This document shows positions 1 through 9,118 of a stretch of 64,000 bases of DNA, piece by piece. A program made the translations under genes and the position numbers. Under the pieces are notes generated by a model, which was not told the origin of the DNA, ran no database searches, and was given only the letters and a program-made list of their open reading frames with translations. The stretch's first letter is position 1. Each line of letters begins with the position of its first letter. This DNA is from Natranaeroarchaeum sp042663585 (GTDB lineage: Archaea; Halobacteriota; Halobacteria; Halobacteriales; Natronoarchaeaceae), in assembly GCF_042663585.1 (NCBI RefSeq), contig NZ_JBHTAN010000006.1, positions 1,922,001 to 1,986,000 on the forward strand, written 5' to 3'.

Positions 1-1145
1 CCCCCGATCGTCTCGTAGTAGGTGAACTCGTCTGACCCGACGACGAGGTTGTTCATCGTCCCCTGTCCGTGGGCCGGGACCCGGTCGGGGACGGCGTCGG
101 TGAAGGCGGCGAAGACGACGTCGGTGACGCGCTGGCTCGTCTCGACGTTCCCGCCGACCACGGCCGCGGGCGGGGTCGGATTCAGCAACGTCCCCTCCGG
201 AACGCTGATCGAGAGCGGATCGTAACAGCCACCGTTTGCGGGGATTTCCGGATCAGTGAGACAGCGGACGACGAAGTAGACTGCGCTCTTCGCGACTGCA
301 AGCGGGGCGTTGACGTTGCCGCCGACCTGTGGATCGGTCCCCCTGAAATCGACCGAGAGCGACTCGCCATCGACCGTGACAGCCGCCTCGATCCGGATCT
401 CTTCGTCGGTCTGGCCATCCCCCTCTAGCACGTCCGTAGCGTGGTAGGTGCCGTCAGGGAGCGACCCGATCTCTTCTGCCATCCGACGGCGAGAGTACTC
501 CTGTACTGCGGCGAAGCCGTCCCAGAGCCGGTCGACGCCGTACTCGGAGGCCAGATCCGCGACGCGCTCGGCCGCCCGGTCGTTTGCTGCTCGCTGGGCG
601 CGCAGGTCGGCCCGGCGCTCGTCCGGGTTTCTGACGTTCGACAACAGGAGGGCGCGAACCTCCTCGCGTGGGTCGCCACCGTCGACGAGTCGGGTCGGCG
701 GGATCCGTAATCCTTCCTGTACGATCTCTGTTGCCCCGGCGGGCATGCTACCGGGAGACATCCCACCGACGTCGGCGTGATGGGCGCGGGAGACACCGTA
801 GGCGATGATCGACCCCTCGACCGTGATCGGTGAGACCATCGTCACGTCCGGCAGGTGGGTGCCGCCCGCATAGGGATCGTTGAGAACGAAGACGTCTCCG
901 GGCGCTGGATCCCGGTCGAGCACGGCCTCGACGGCCTCGGGCATCGCGCCGAGGTGGACCGGGATATGTTCGGCCTGGGCGACCAGTCGACCGGCCGCGT
1001 CGAACAGCGCCGTCGAGCAGTCCCGGCGCTCCTTGATGTTCGGCGAGTAGGCGCTCCGGATCAGCAGTTCGCCCATCTCCTCGGCGACGCCCTCTAGCTG
1101 GTTCCGGAGAATCTCCAGCGAGACGGGATCGAACGACTCAGGCAT
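1..1145 (-). CDS. hyuB: Hydantoinase B/oxoprolinase subunit, 3' part missing (window edge)
   Basis: Reads from an ATG at 1145 to the window edge without a stop, about 381 codons. Stand-alone HyuB proteins are usually 500-600 residues, so the C-terminus lies outside. The N-terminus reads MPESFDPVSLEILRNQL, typical of the HyuB family, and a LNDPYAGGTHLPDV motif sits near residue 88. HyuB pairs with HyuA in ATP-dependent opening of hydantoin or 5-oxoproline-type rings in the cytoplasm. Its start overlaps the hyuA stop by 8 bp, so the two are almost certainly translationally coupled. The substrate cannot be read from the sequence; N-methylhydantoin, 5-oxoproline or acetone-carboxylase-like roles all remain possible. 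Confidence 0.9.
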   Translation of the reverse strand, partial: MPESFDPVSLEILRNQLEGVAEEMGELLIRSAYSPNIKERRDCSTALFDAAGRLVAQAEHIPVHLGAMPEAVEAVLDRDPAPGDVFVLNDPYAGGTHLPDVTMVSPITVEGSIIAYGVSRAHHADVGGMSPGSMPAGATEIVQEGLRIPPTRLVDGGDPREEVRALLLSNVRNPDERRADLRAQRAANDRAAERVADLASEYGVDRLWDGFAAVQEYSRRRMAEEIGSLPDGTYHATDVLEGDGQTDEEIRIEAAVTVDGESLSVDFRGTDPQVGGNVNAPLAVAKSAVYFVVRCLTDPEIPANGGCYDPLSISVPEGTLLNPTPPAAVVGGNVETSQRVTDVVFAAFTDAVPDRVPAHGQGTMNNLVVGSDEFTYYETIG

Positions 1146-3165
1146 CGGTCTCACCTCGTTCCAGAACGAGCGCTCCGTCGCGTTCGACAGTTCCGGTCCA
1201 CGCCGGGGGGACCACGATGGTGCTTTCCGCACCCTCAACGATTCTGGGCCCGGGGAGTTCGGTGCCCGGGGGGATCGCTTCCCGGTCGTACACCGGCGTT
1301 CTGTGGAACTCGCCGCCGAAGCGGGTCTCGCGCTCGCCGGTCCGCGGCTCTCCTGCCGGTTCGTACGCCACGGTCAGCGGCGACTCGCGGATCGTCGCCG
1401 TCGCCCGGAGATTGACCAGTTCGACCGGTTCGTCCATCCGGTAGCCGTGGGCCTGCTCGTGAGCAGCGTGGAATCCACCTTCGAGCGCTGCGGGATCGAC
1501 GGCATCCGCTCCGCTAGCGATCTCCACGGCAAGTTCGTAGCTCTGCCCGGTGTACCGGAGATCCGCGGCGTACTCGACCGCTGCGGCGTCCGGGTCGCTC
1601 GCCGATGCCAGCACGTCCGCGCGCAGGTCATCGAGAATCGACCCCGCCGTGGACGGATCCAGCGTATCCAGCCGTTCACGATGAGTGCGGACGGCATCGT
1701 GTTTCTCGTCGGCCGCAAGCAGTCCGTACGCCGAGAGCACGCCACACGCCCGCGGGACGACCACCGTGTCGATGTCGAGTCGGTCGGCCAGCGCGGCGGC
1801 GTGCATCGGTCCCGCGCCGCCAAAGGCTACCAGCCCGAACGAGCGGGGATCGTGCCCGCGCTCGACCGTCACCGAGCGGATCGGTCGGCTCATACTGGCG
1901 TTTGCGACCTCGTAGACGCCCTCCGCCGCCGCGAGTGCGTCGTCCATCCCGGCCTCGTCCGCGAGCCGTGAGAGTGCGTCTACTGCGGCCTCACGATCGA
2001 TCGATAGTTCGCCGCCGAGTTCAGTACTCGCGCCGACGTAGCCGAGCACGACGGCGGCATCTGTCACTGTCGGATCGGTGCCGCCGCGGCCGTAGCAGGC
2101 GGGTCCGGGCGACGCGCCGGCCGATCGGGGACCGACCCGGAGCGCGCCGCCCGCGTCGACCCACGCGATGCTGCCGCCGCCCGCACCGACGGTGTTGACG
2201 TCGACAACTGGGACCCGGATCGGTCGCCCGTCGATGGTCGCCTCGGTCGTCCGCTCGGCCGCTCCCGCTCGGATCAGACTCACGTCGCTGGAGGTCCCGC
2301 CCATGTCGAACGTGACGAGATCCGCGCGGTCGAGGCGGTCAGTGACTGCTCGCGCGCCGACGACGCCCGCGGCGGGCCCGGAGAGGACAGAGGTGACGGC
2401 ACGGGACCGGACCGTCTCGGCGTCGGCGATGCCGCCGTTTGACTGCATCACGCGGGGCGCAGGAATGCCGGCGTCGGCCGCGCGCTCGGTCAATCTGGAA
2501 AGGTACGCCTCGATGGTGGGCCTGACGTAGGCGTCGACTGTCGTCGTCGCGGTGCGTTCGTACTCGCGGAACTCCGCAAGCACCTCGTGGCTGGCGGAGA
2601 CCGGCACCGCTAGCTCCTCGCGCAGGACGTCCGTGACGACGCGCTCGTTCGCCGGTTCGGCGTAGGCGTGCAAGAGCGAGACCGCGACGCTCTCGATATC
2701 GTCCGGAATCCGGGTAGCGAGGTCGCGTACCTGCTCCGGATCGACCGTCTGTTCGACGCCCTCGGGTGTGACGCGCTCATCCACCTCGAACCGGCGCTCG
2801 CGCGGGACCAGTGGCGCTGGCGGCCGATCGGAGAGATCGTACAGCGACGGCCGATCCTGGCGGCCGAGTTCGGCCACATCCCGGAACCCCTCGGTCGTCA
2901 CCAGCGCGGTCGTCGCACCCGCGCCTTCGAGCAGTGCGTTGACCGAGACCGTCGTCGCGTGGCGAAACCGGTCGATCTCCGAGGGATCGAGTCCGGCCCC
3001 ATCGCAGGCTTTCTCGATGCCTGCCCGGACGCCCTCACTCTGGTCATCGGTCGTGGGGACTTTCGCCGTCGTCAGCCCGCCGTTCGCATCGACCAGCGTC
3101 ACGTCGGTAAAGGTGCCACCGACGTCGACGCCGACGCGGATCGCGGACGAAGCGCTGTCGCTCAT
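1138..3165 (-). CDS. hyuA: Hydantoinase A/oxoprolinase subunit
   Basis: 675 aa, the usual length for HyuA. It has the ATPase-fold phosphate loop GVDVGGTFTDV near residue 12 (Hydant_A_N domain, about 8-185), a second actin-like motif FDMGGTSSDVSLI near 290, and a C-terminal hydantoinase domain. In the family it supplies the ATP-binding half of N-methylhydantoinase or 5-oxoprolinase. It is the first gene of a two-gene operon with hyuB, with an 8 bp stop/start overlap. The ATG at 3165 starts just before the DVGGTFTD motif, as expected for the family. No transporter or regulator is adjacent to hint at the substrate. Confidence 0.92.
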   Translation of the reverse strand: MSDSASSAIRVGVDVGGTFTDVTLVDANGGLTTAKVPTTDDQSEGVRAGIEKACDGAGLDPSEIDRFRHATTVSVNALLEGAGATTALVTTEGFRDVAELGRQDRPSLYDLSDRPPAPLVPRERRFEVDERVTPEGVEQTVDPEQVRDLATRIPDDIESVAVSLLHAYAEPANERVVTDVLREELAVPVSASHEVLAEFREYERTATTTVDAYVRPTIEAYLSRLTERAADAGIPAPRVMQSNGGIADAETVRSRAVTSVLSGPAAGVVGARAVTDRLDRADLVTFDMGGTSSDVSLIRAGAAERTTEATIDGRPIRVPVVDVNTVGAGGGSIAWVDAGGALRVGPRSAGASPGPACYGRGGTDPTVTDAAVVLGYVGASTELGGELSIDREAAVDALSRLADEAGMDDALAAAEGVYEVANASMSRPIRSVTVERGHDPRSFGLVAFGGAGPMHAAALADRLDIDTVVVPRACGVLSAYGLLAADEKHDAVRTHRERLDTLDPSTAGSILDDLRADVLASASDPDAAAVEYAADLRYTGQSYELAVEIASGADAVDPAALEGGFHAAHEQAHGYRMDEPVELVNLRATATIRESPLTVAYEPAGEPRTGERETRFGGEFHRTPVYDREAIPPGTELPGPRIVEGAESTIVVPPAWTGTVERDGALVLERGETDA

Positions 3166-3226
3166 AGGAGAGAGTTGTACTGGAGCGCCCTGAACCTAGC
3201 TACTTCGGAAAACGGACGGAGCGGTG

Positions 3227-4387
3227 TCAGTCGACGTAGTCGATGTCCTCGACCTGCTCTGCAGGCTGTTGCTGGGGCTGGGTCTCGGCCTCTGCTTCCT
3301 CCTCGTCGCTCCCCCCGTAGATCTGGGGCGAGTCGACGCCCGTGACGACGATCATCGTCCGCATCATGCCTTCGAGTTCCTCGTCGACGGAGGTCCCCCA
3401 GATGATCCGGGCGTCGGGGTCGATCCGGTCGTAGATCTCCTCGACGACACCTTCGGCCTCCTCGATGGACATGTCCGACCCGCCGGTGACGTTGACCAGC
3501 GCGGAGTTCGCGCCCGAGATATCGACGTCGAGCAGCGGCGATCGGAGCGCCGTCTTCACCGAGTCCTGTGCCTTCGAGTCGGAGTCGGACTCGCCGAGGC
3601 CGATCATGGCGACGCCGCCGCGTTCCATAACGGTCCGGACGTCGGCGAAGTCCAGATTGACCAGACCGGGCTTCGTGATGAGTTCGGTGATTCCCTTGAC
3701 CGAGCGCATCAGCACCTCGTCGCTGACTTTGAACGCCTGCCGGACGGGAAGCTTGCCGACCGAGTCGAGCAGTCGGTCGTTCGGGACGACGATGACGGTG
3801 TCGGCGACGTCGCGAAGCCGTTCGAGCCCCGCTTCGGCGTTGGTCCGCCGCACCTCCCCCTCAGCGGTGAACGGCGTCGTGACGATGGCGATGGTCAGCG
3901 CGCCGCTCTCCCGGGCCGCCTTGGCCACGACCGGTGCGCTACCGGTGCCGGTGCCGCCGCCGAGCCCTGCCGTGACGAAGACCATATCGGAGCCGTCGAC
4001 GGCGTCGTAGATCTCCTCCTGGCTTTCGATGGCGGCCTCCTCGCCGACCTGCGGCAGCGAGCCAGCACCGCGGCCCTGTGTCTTCTGCTCGCCCATCAGG
4101 ATCTTGGTGTCGGCATCGATTTCGACGAGATGCTGGACGTCGGTGTTCGCGGCGACCAGTTTCGCACCGTGAATCCCCTCCTCGAACATCCGGTCGACGG
4201 TGTTGCCGCCCGCGCCGCCACAGCCGACGACTGTGATGTTAGTCTGTAGGTCCTGTAGAACGTCTTCGAGTTCGTCGTCGGTCATCGTCCCCGACGGGTT
4301 AACGTCCTGGGTGGCGCTGCCTCGCTCCGTGTCCCCCTCCTCCCCCTCCTCGGCCTCGTCAATGGCATCATCCACGATTGAGTCCAT
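3227..4387 (-). CDS. ftsZ1: Cell division GTPase FtsZ (FtsZ1 type)
   Basis: 386 aa. Tubulin-like GTPase that polymerises at midcell. It shows the nucleotide loop VVGCGGAGGNTVDRM (about 54-68), the tubulin signature GGGTGTGSAP (about 142-151) and the T7-loop region NLDFADVRTVM (about 245) that completes GTP hydrolysis in the next subunit. The N-terminal MDSIVDDAIDEAE stretch resembles haloarchaeal FtsZ1 as I remember it, and secE/nusG, which accompany FtsZ2, are not adjacent. An acidic, Gln-rich tail ends in DIDYVD, a likely partner-docking tail. Reading the minus strand, an AT-rich box lies around 4413-4421. The FtsZ1 versus FtsZ2 assignment is by eye. Confidence 0.93.
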   Translation of the reverse strand: MDSIVDDAIDEAEEGEEGDTERGSATQDVNPSGTMTDDELEDVLQDLQTNITVVGCGGAGGNTVDRMFEEGIHGAKLVAANTDVQHLVEIDADTKILMGEQKTQGRGAGSLPQVGEEAAIESQEEIYDAVDGSDMVFVTAGLGGGTGTGSAPVVAKAARESGALTIAIVTTPFTAEGEVRRTNAEAGLERLRDVADTVIVVPNDRLLDSVGKLPVRQAFKVSDEVLMRSVKGITELITKPGLVNLDFADVRTVMERGGVAMIGLGESDSDSKAQDSVKTALRSPLLDVDISGANSALVNVTGGSDMSIEEAEGVVEEIYDRIDPDARIIWGTSVDEELEGMMRTMIVVTGVDSPQIYGGSDEEEAEAETQPQQQPAEQVEDIDYVD

Positions 4388-4570
4388 TCTTGCCCACTGT
4401 TACTAAGTGGAGGTTAATTATCTTTCCCCTCGGGCGTCAGACAGTCGTCAGACGCTGTCGCCGTCTCCGAAATAGGTAAATAGAACCTTACTCGCCGCGA
4501 CGGGGCCGTAGCGGTTGTGGCGCAGGGGGCTTTCGCATGGGTTTTCCCCATCGAGGCTGTATCAGGAGAT

Positions 4571-6292
4571 ATGACTGACCCCGCAACACTCGACGTGACC
4601 ATCGTCGACGGCTACGTCGACGAACCGGCCCATTTCGGGGTTCCGCCGTATATCTCGACGTATCCGCGCTACACCGCCGGGGCGCTGGTCGATGCCGGCG
4701 TGCCCCGCGAGCAGATCACCTATCACACCATCGACGAACTCCGCGACGACCGCTCGAAGTGGGCAGACGTCGCCAACGCCGATCTGTTCTGTTACGTCGG
4801 CGGGATCACGGTCCCCGGCAAGTACGTCGGCGGGACACCCGCCGAACCGGACGAGGTCCGCGAACTCGCCTGGACGGCCAAGGGCACGACCCTGATGGGC
4901 GGCCCCGTCAAGTTCGGCGTCGGCGACGAGAACGAGGGGGGCATCGAGACCGAGCGCGACGATCTGGATTATGATTTCGTGGCGAAAGGCGACATCGAGG
5001 CGGCGGCCTACGACCTCGTCCAGAGCGGCCTCGAGGGCTTCGGCAACCGGATGCGCTCGAACGAGGAGATCGACCGCTGGGCGGCCGACGGCACCTTCAT
5101 CGTCGAACAGCACCCGAACCATCCCGAGTACCTGATCTGCGAGATGGAGACCTCCCGTGGCTGTCCGTACCGCTGTTCGTTCTGTACCGAACCGCTCTAC
5201 GGCGACCCCGACTTCCGGCCGCCGCCGTCGGTCGTCACCGAGGTCGACCTGCTCGCGGACTACGGCGTGAAACACTTCCGCCTCGGCCGGCAGGCCGACA
5301 TCCTCGCGTACGGCGGGGACGGCGAGAAGCCCAATCCCGACGCGCTCCGCCAACTCTACGCCGGCATCCGTGAGGTCGCCCCGGATCTGGAGACCCTCCA
5401 CCTCGACAACATGAATCCGATCACGGTCGTCAAGTGGCCGGAGTTAGCCCGCGAGGGGATCCGGATCATCGCGGAGCACAACACGGCCGGCGACACCGCC
5501 GCATTCGGCCTCGAATCCGCCGATCCGAACGTGATGAGCGACAACAACCTGAACGTCACCGCCGACCAGTGTCTCGAAGCGGTACGGATCGTCAACGAGG
5601 AGGGTGGGTGGCGACCGGGTGAAGAGCCAGGCTCCGGGCCGTCGTGGGGGGCAGATGCTTCCAACCGCCTCCCCAAACTCCTTCCCGGTATCAACCTCGT
5701 CCACGGTCTCAAGGGCGAGCGCGAGGAGACGTTCGCACACAACAAGCGCTTCCTGCACCGGGTCTACGAGGAGGGCTACATGCTCCGTCGGGTCAACATC
5801 CGGCAGGTAATGGCCTTTGCCGGAACCGACATGTCCGAGACCGGCGCCGAGATCGCTCGCGACCACAAAAAGCAGTTCAAACAGTACAAGCGCGAAGTTC
5901 GCGAAGAGATCGACAACCCGATGCTCCAGCGACTCGTGTCCCCAGGGACGCGCCTGCCGGACGTCCACCTGGAGTATCATCAGGACGGCAAGACGTTCGG
6001 CCGCCAACTCGGCACCTACCCCCTGCTGGTCGGGATCCCGGGCGAACTCGAACTCGACCGGAAGATCGACATCGCGGTTGTCGATCACGGCTACCGGTCG
6101 GTGACCGGGGTTCCCTACCCGCTCGACGTCAACGCGGCCTCGATGGACGAACTGACAGCGATTCCGGGTATCGGCAAACAGCGGGCTGGCGATATCGTCG
6201 TCAATCGCCCGTACGAGACTCCGGCGGAGATAGAGGCGGAGGTGGACCTGACCGAGTTCACTCGTGCGGGGCGGCCCGAAGGCGCTGACTGA
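4571..6292 (+). CDS. Radical SAM protein with C-terminal helix-hairpin-helix (COG1031-like)
   Basis: 573 aa from the ATG at 4571. That start is chosen over an in-frame GTG at 4517 because GGAGAT lies directly before it and homologous proteins begin near VTIVDGYVDEPAHFGVPP. It carries the radical SAM cluster motif CPYRCSFC (about residues 198-205), a B12-binding-like N-terminal region, and a C-terminal helix-hairpin-helix (AASMDELTAIPGIGKQRAGDI). This architecture matches an archaeal family of unknown function. The HhH hints at nucleic-acid contact, which would fit RNA modification, but that is inference. A TRAM-domain gene, another RNA-binding domain common in radical SAM tRNA enzymes, follows on the same strand. 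Confidence 0.85.
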   Translation: MTDPATLDVTIVDGYVDEPAHFGVPPYISTYPRYTAGALVDAGVPREQITYHTIDELRDDRSKWADVANADLFCYVGGITVPGKYVGGTPAEPDEVRELAWTAKGTTLMGGPVKFGVGDENEGGIETERDDLDYDFVAKGDIEAAAYDLVQSGLEGFGNRMRSNEEIDRWAADGTFIVEQHPNHPEYLICEMETSRGCPYRCSFCTEPLYGDPDFRPPPSVVTEVDLLADYGVKHFRLGRQADILAYGGDGEKPNPDALRQLYAGIREVAPDLETLHLDNMNPITVVKWPELAREGIRIIAEHNTAGDTAAFGLESADPNVMSDNNLNVTADQCLEAVRIVNEEGGWRPGEEPGSGPSWGADASNRLPKLLPGINLVHGLKGEREETFAHNKRFLHRVYEEGYMLRRVNIRQVMAFAGTDMSETGAEIARDHKKQFKQYKREVREEIDNPMLQRLVSPGTRLPDVHLEYHQDGKTFGRQLGTYPLLVGIPGELELDRKIDIAVVDHGYRSVTGVPYPLDVNAASMDELTAIPGIGKQRAGDIVVNRPYETPAEIEAEVDLTEFTRAGRPEGAD

Positions 6293-6438
6293 TATAGCCA
6301 CTGTACCCCGGCGCTGAGTGCTCCTGTAGAACCCGACTCGAAAACTCTGAGAAAGTTTTGTTGAGCGGTTTCAGCACATATTTTCGCCGACACTACTATT
6401 ACGAATGGCTGCCAGGGTCTGCATGGAGGTATTTGAAC

Positions 6439-6840
6439 TTGGAGATATCTGATAAACTGCTGTGTCTGTTCAGTGCTGAGGTACGAGCCGAGGAGGACAA
6501 CTACGTCGTCGAGATCCCGCGGCGGGAAGTGGAGACCGGTGAGATCGATGCCGGCGACACCTACCGTGTTGCGCTCATTGCACGCGAGACCGAGACGGAC
6601 GAGGAGAGCGAGTCGAAGGAGTCCGGAGCGCCACCGGAGCCACAACCGCCGGTCGAGATCAACGAGACGCGCTACGTCGAGATCGAGGACATCGGCAAGC
6701 AGGGCGACGGAATCGCCCGCGTCGAGCGGGGCTACGTCATCATCGTCCCGGACGCCGAGGTCGGCGAGCGCGTCAAAGTAGAGATCACGGAAGTCAAATC
6801 GAACTTTGCAGTCGGCGAAATCGTCGAAGAAGACTTCTAG
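6439..6840 (+). CDS. TRAM domain RNA-binding protein
   Basis: 133 aa. The start is a TTG at 6439 with a perfect GGAGGT Shine-Dalgarno at 6425-6430, 8 nt upstream; the product then begins MEISDKLLCLFSAEV, a good family-type start. The longer in-frame reading upstream looks non-coding. The C-terminal half has the TRAM signature YVEIEDIGKQGDGIARVERGY followed by VIVPDAEVGERVKVEITEV (about residues 73-128). TRAM is a small beta-barrel that binds tRNA or other RNA. Haloarchaea carry several free-standing TRAM proteins, proposed as RNA chaperones. It ends convergently with the next gene, sharing 3-4 bases. Confidence 0.88.
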   Translation: MEISDKLLCLFSAEVRAEEDNYVVEIPRREVETGEIDAGDTYRVALIARETETDEESESKESGAPPEPQPPVEINETRYVEIEDIGKQGDGIARVERGYVIIVPDAEVGERVKVEITEVKSNFAVGEIVEEDF

Positions 6841-7484
6841 TCGATCTTGTCGCCAGCCCGATCCTTCGCTCCTTCGGAGTCGTGGACGACAACGCCGTCG
6901 GCCTCGACCGGCGCGTAGTTGTCACGCACTCCGATCGCTTCTTGCAGTTCTCTGATCGCTCGCTCCTGTAACGCCGCCGCGAGTTCTTCGGCGTCTTCTC
7001 GGCTAATCTCCCGGCCCAACCCCTCACACTCGTGTGCCCGGACCATCCCGGCCTCGTCGACGGCCTCACCCATCGGCTGGCTGGTGCCCCCGAGCGCCAC
7101 GCTGAACGGATACGTCTGGCAGATCAGGGGCCGGTCGTCGTGGACCGTACACGCTCCCGTACCGTCCGCGGACTCCTCGTAAAACGTACAGTTCCCACAC
7201 GAGTCGGTTTCCAGGGCCCACTCGAAGGTTTCGCCCTCGGGCCCGTCCTCGCCCTCTTCGATGCCGTAGGGCATCGGCCGGGCGACGTCCCGCCAGTCGT
7301 ACTCCTCGTCCTGTAGCTCTCGAACCTCGTCCGGAAACACCGTCGCAGTGTGTGGGTCCTCGTCGTCGGCTTTGCAGCAGGCACCACAGCGCGTACACTC
7401 GAAACCGATCGTCTCGATGGCGTCGGCCAGTTCGCCGACGTCTAGCGCCCTCGCGCGCTCCAGTTCGGTTTCGAGGCTATCCAT
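6837..7484 (-). CDS. YkgJ-family cysteine cluster protein
   Basis: 215 aa. Cysteines follow the Zn/Fe-chelating CxxCxxCC-type pattern: FECTRCGACC near residue 30, SCGNC near 95, then CTVHDDRPLICQTYPF near 111-126. This is the YkgJ (UPF0153) family, probably binding an Fe-S cluster or zinc; function is not established. The ends are acidic and helical. It is convergent with the TRAM gene (stops overlap) and alone on its strand. Confidence 0.82.
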   Translation of the reverse strand: MDSLETELERARALDVGELADAIETIGFECTRCGACCKADDEDPHTATVFPDEVRELQDEEYDWRDVARPMPYGIEEGEDGPEGETFEWALETDSCGNCTFYEESADGTGACTVHDDRPLICQTYPFSVALGGTSQPMGEAVDEAGMVRAHECEGLGREISREDAEELAAALQERAIRELQEAIGVRDNYAPVEADGVVVHDSEGAKDRAGDKID

Positions 7485-7587
7485 ACCCGAGCGAGCGGCC
7501 GAGCGGGCAAAAGCCCCTCGCTCTCTGTGAGGTGAGGAAGCGTTCTACTCGACGGGCACGCCCGGCGGAATCGAGCAATCGGATCCC

Positions 7588-8379
7588 TCAGCGAGGCCGG
7601 GCGACCCCATCGGCCCAGTTGACACGGCCTTCCACGGCGAGCTTTTCGAGATGGGCGATCACCGTCTTGCGCGCCAGATCACGGACGCCGTCGAGCGATT
7701 TCTCGTAGGCTTCGTCGACGATTCCGTCGGGGGTACTCGCGCCCGCCCGGACTGCCCGCTCGATGCGGCGCTCGCGGTCGATCCGGTGTGCGATAAGCCG
7801 CGCGAGCGTCTCGGCTGGATCGTCGATGACGGGGCCATGACTCGGGAACAGCCGATCCGGATCGCGTGCCAGCAGTCGACGGAGAGCGCTGAGATAGCCG
7901 CGCATGTCCCCGTCCGGGCCGCCGACGAAGACGCTCCCGTCGGCGACGGCGAGGTCCCCGGTCAGGAGGACGTCTTCCGGAGCGCCGCGGACGGCGAGTG
8001 CGACGTGATCCGGTGCATGGCCCGGCGTGGCAGTCACGCGGAGTCCGTACTCCCCCGCGTCGACGTGAGCGCCGTCGCGGATCGTCCGGTCCGGGGGTAT
8101 CCCGGTCGCCCGCTCGAAACGCGTCTCGTAGCCGGCCCGTGCGAGAACCGTCAGATCGTACTCGGCGGCGTACTCAGCGACGCCGCCGACGTGATCCGGG
8201 TGCGTATGCGTGACGAGCAGTCGGGAGGGTTCGCGCTCTTCGACGACCTCGTCGAGCGCTGCCGTACGGTCGGCCGGGTCGACCAGGACGCCGCCGTCGT
8301 GGCCAACGACATAGGCGTTGGTCGACCCAGTCGGGACTCGCGGGGACGCTTCGATCGGAACGCGTCGAACCGCTGTCAT
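7588..8379 (-). CDS. Metallo-beta-lactamase fold hydrolase with C-terminal winged helix
   Basis: 263 aa from the ATG at 8379 (product MTAVRRVPIEASPRVP); a longer in-frame reading to 8475 adds atypical Ser/Arg-rich residues and is rejected. Metal ligands are visible: THTHPDHVGG (HxHxDH, about residues 73-82), the later His of ATPGHAPDH, Asp of LLTGDLAV and a C-terminal His (LFPSHGP). The last 60 residues form a small helical/winged-helix domain, as in LACTB2-like hydrolases. The substrate is unknown: related proteins act on RNA, thioesters or glyoxalase-type substrates. Confidence 0.85.
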   Translation of the reverse strand: MTAVRRVPIEASPRVPTGSTNAYVVGHDGGVLVDPADRTAALDEVVEEREPSRLLVTHTHPDHVGGVAEYAAEYDLTVLARAGYETRFERATGIPPDRTIRDGAHVDAGEYGLRVTATPGHAPDHVALAVRGAPEDVLLTGDLAVADGSVFVGGPDGDMRGYLSALRRLLARDPDRLFPSHGPVIDDPAETLARLIAHRIDRERRIERAVRAGASTPDGIVDEAYEKSLDGVRDLARKTVIAHLEKLAVEGRVNWADGVARPR

Positions 8380-8629
8380 CGACGATGCTTCGTGCGAGCG
8401 GATGAAATCACTGTCGGCCTCCCTGTGAAACGACGACGTCGGCGAACTCGAAGGGAGGGCCCTCTGCTCGTACACGTGGTGTATCGCCTCCGGGTCGGTT
8501 CTGGTCGGCGTCGAAAGGTGGATGAGTCACCTGTATACCGGTTCGTTCGTGACTATCCGTCGAGAGTGCTAACTGTTGTGGGAGACTACTCGGGGAAACG
8601 CAGTCGGACGAACGCTCACCGAGAAGGGC

Positions 8630-8908
8630 CTAGTTGTGAAGGTAGTATACCTGTTTGCGGGCGTCGCGGAAACTGTAACGGGACCCGACCAGATCGACCT
8701 CTTCGAGGCGGTTCAGCGCGTAGCGAACTGTGCGGTCGGGCAGGAGCGATTCTTCGGCGAGTTGGCCCTGCGAGAGAGGCGACTCCGTTTCGAGTACCTT
8801 GGCGATCAGTTTCGCACTTGGTGGGAGTTCGCGCAGGCGGTCGCGGTATTCCGTATCCGAGAGTGGTTCTTCGATACTGTCCGAACGTTCACCCGTGATC
8901 GTGCTCAT
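8630..8908 (-). CDS. Small winged-helix transcriptional regulator (MarR/TrmB-like)
   Basis: 92 aa. A single winged helix spans about residues 28-90: RELPPSAKLIAKVLETESPL, then the recognition helix LPDRTVRYALNRLEE and a wing ending KQVYYLHN. It belongs to a widespread haloarchaeal group of roughly 90-aa regulators with no sensor domain. The gene points away from the methyltransferase at 9119, and the 210 bp between them is unusually AT-rich. Target unknown. Confidence 0.8.
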   Translation of the reverse strand: MSTITGERSDSIEEPLSDTEYRDRLRELPPSAKLIAKVLETESPLSQGQLAEESLLPDRTVRYALNRLEEVDLVGSRYSFRDARKQVYYLHN

Positions 8909-9118
8909 ACTGGAGGAGCGGTCGTCGTTGATGGTAAAAGTTGTCTATATGTGTGTCAAAATAAATACAAGAATATAAAGTGTATATATGCCATACCTAT
9001 TTTCCGCAACATCCGGCAATAGTTGCGCACCGTCGCACACAATTCGACCAGCGGCGACCGCCTTTCCCAATCCGTTTCCAGTATCGTTTTATTCCCGGGC
9101 CAGATAATCAGCGTAAGC
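8909..9118. other. AT-rich divergent intergenic region
   Basis: No gene. From about 8935 to 9015 the sequence is strikingly AT-rich for this genome (runs such as TATATGTGTGTCAAAATAAA and AAGTGTATATATGCC). It holds likely TATA boxes for the regulator on the minus strand and, at 9085-9095 (GTTTTATTC), for the methyltransferase on the plus strand, about 28 bp before its GTG. Confidence 0.5.

Noticed and set aside
1303..1971. Long open frame opposite hyuA (and many similar antisense frames across the window)
   Set aside because: High-GC genes leave long antisense frames open; these are Arg/Pro-rich, not acidic, and lack motifs.
4517..4570. GTG start for the radical SAM gene
   Set aside because: The ATG at 4571 has GGAGAT right before it and matches where family members begin.
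7500..7530. GAGCG...CGCTC hairpin before the YkgJ-like gene
   Set aside because: The stem is bulged and short; common in sequence of this composition.
8380..8629. Gene between the MBL hydrolase and the small winged-helix gene
   Set aside because: Open frames here are Arg/Gly-rich or extend the MBL ORF upstream without family similarity; I see only promoter-like sequence.
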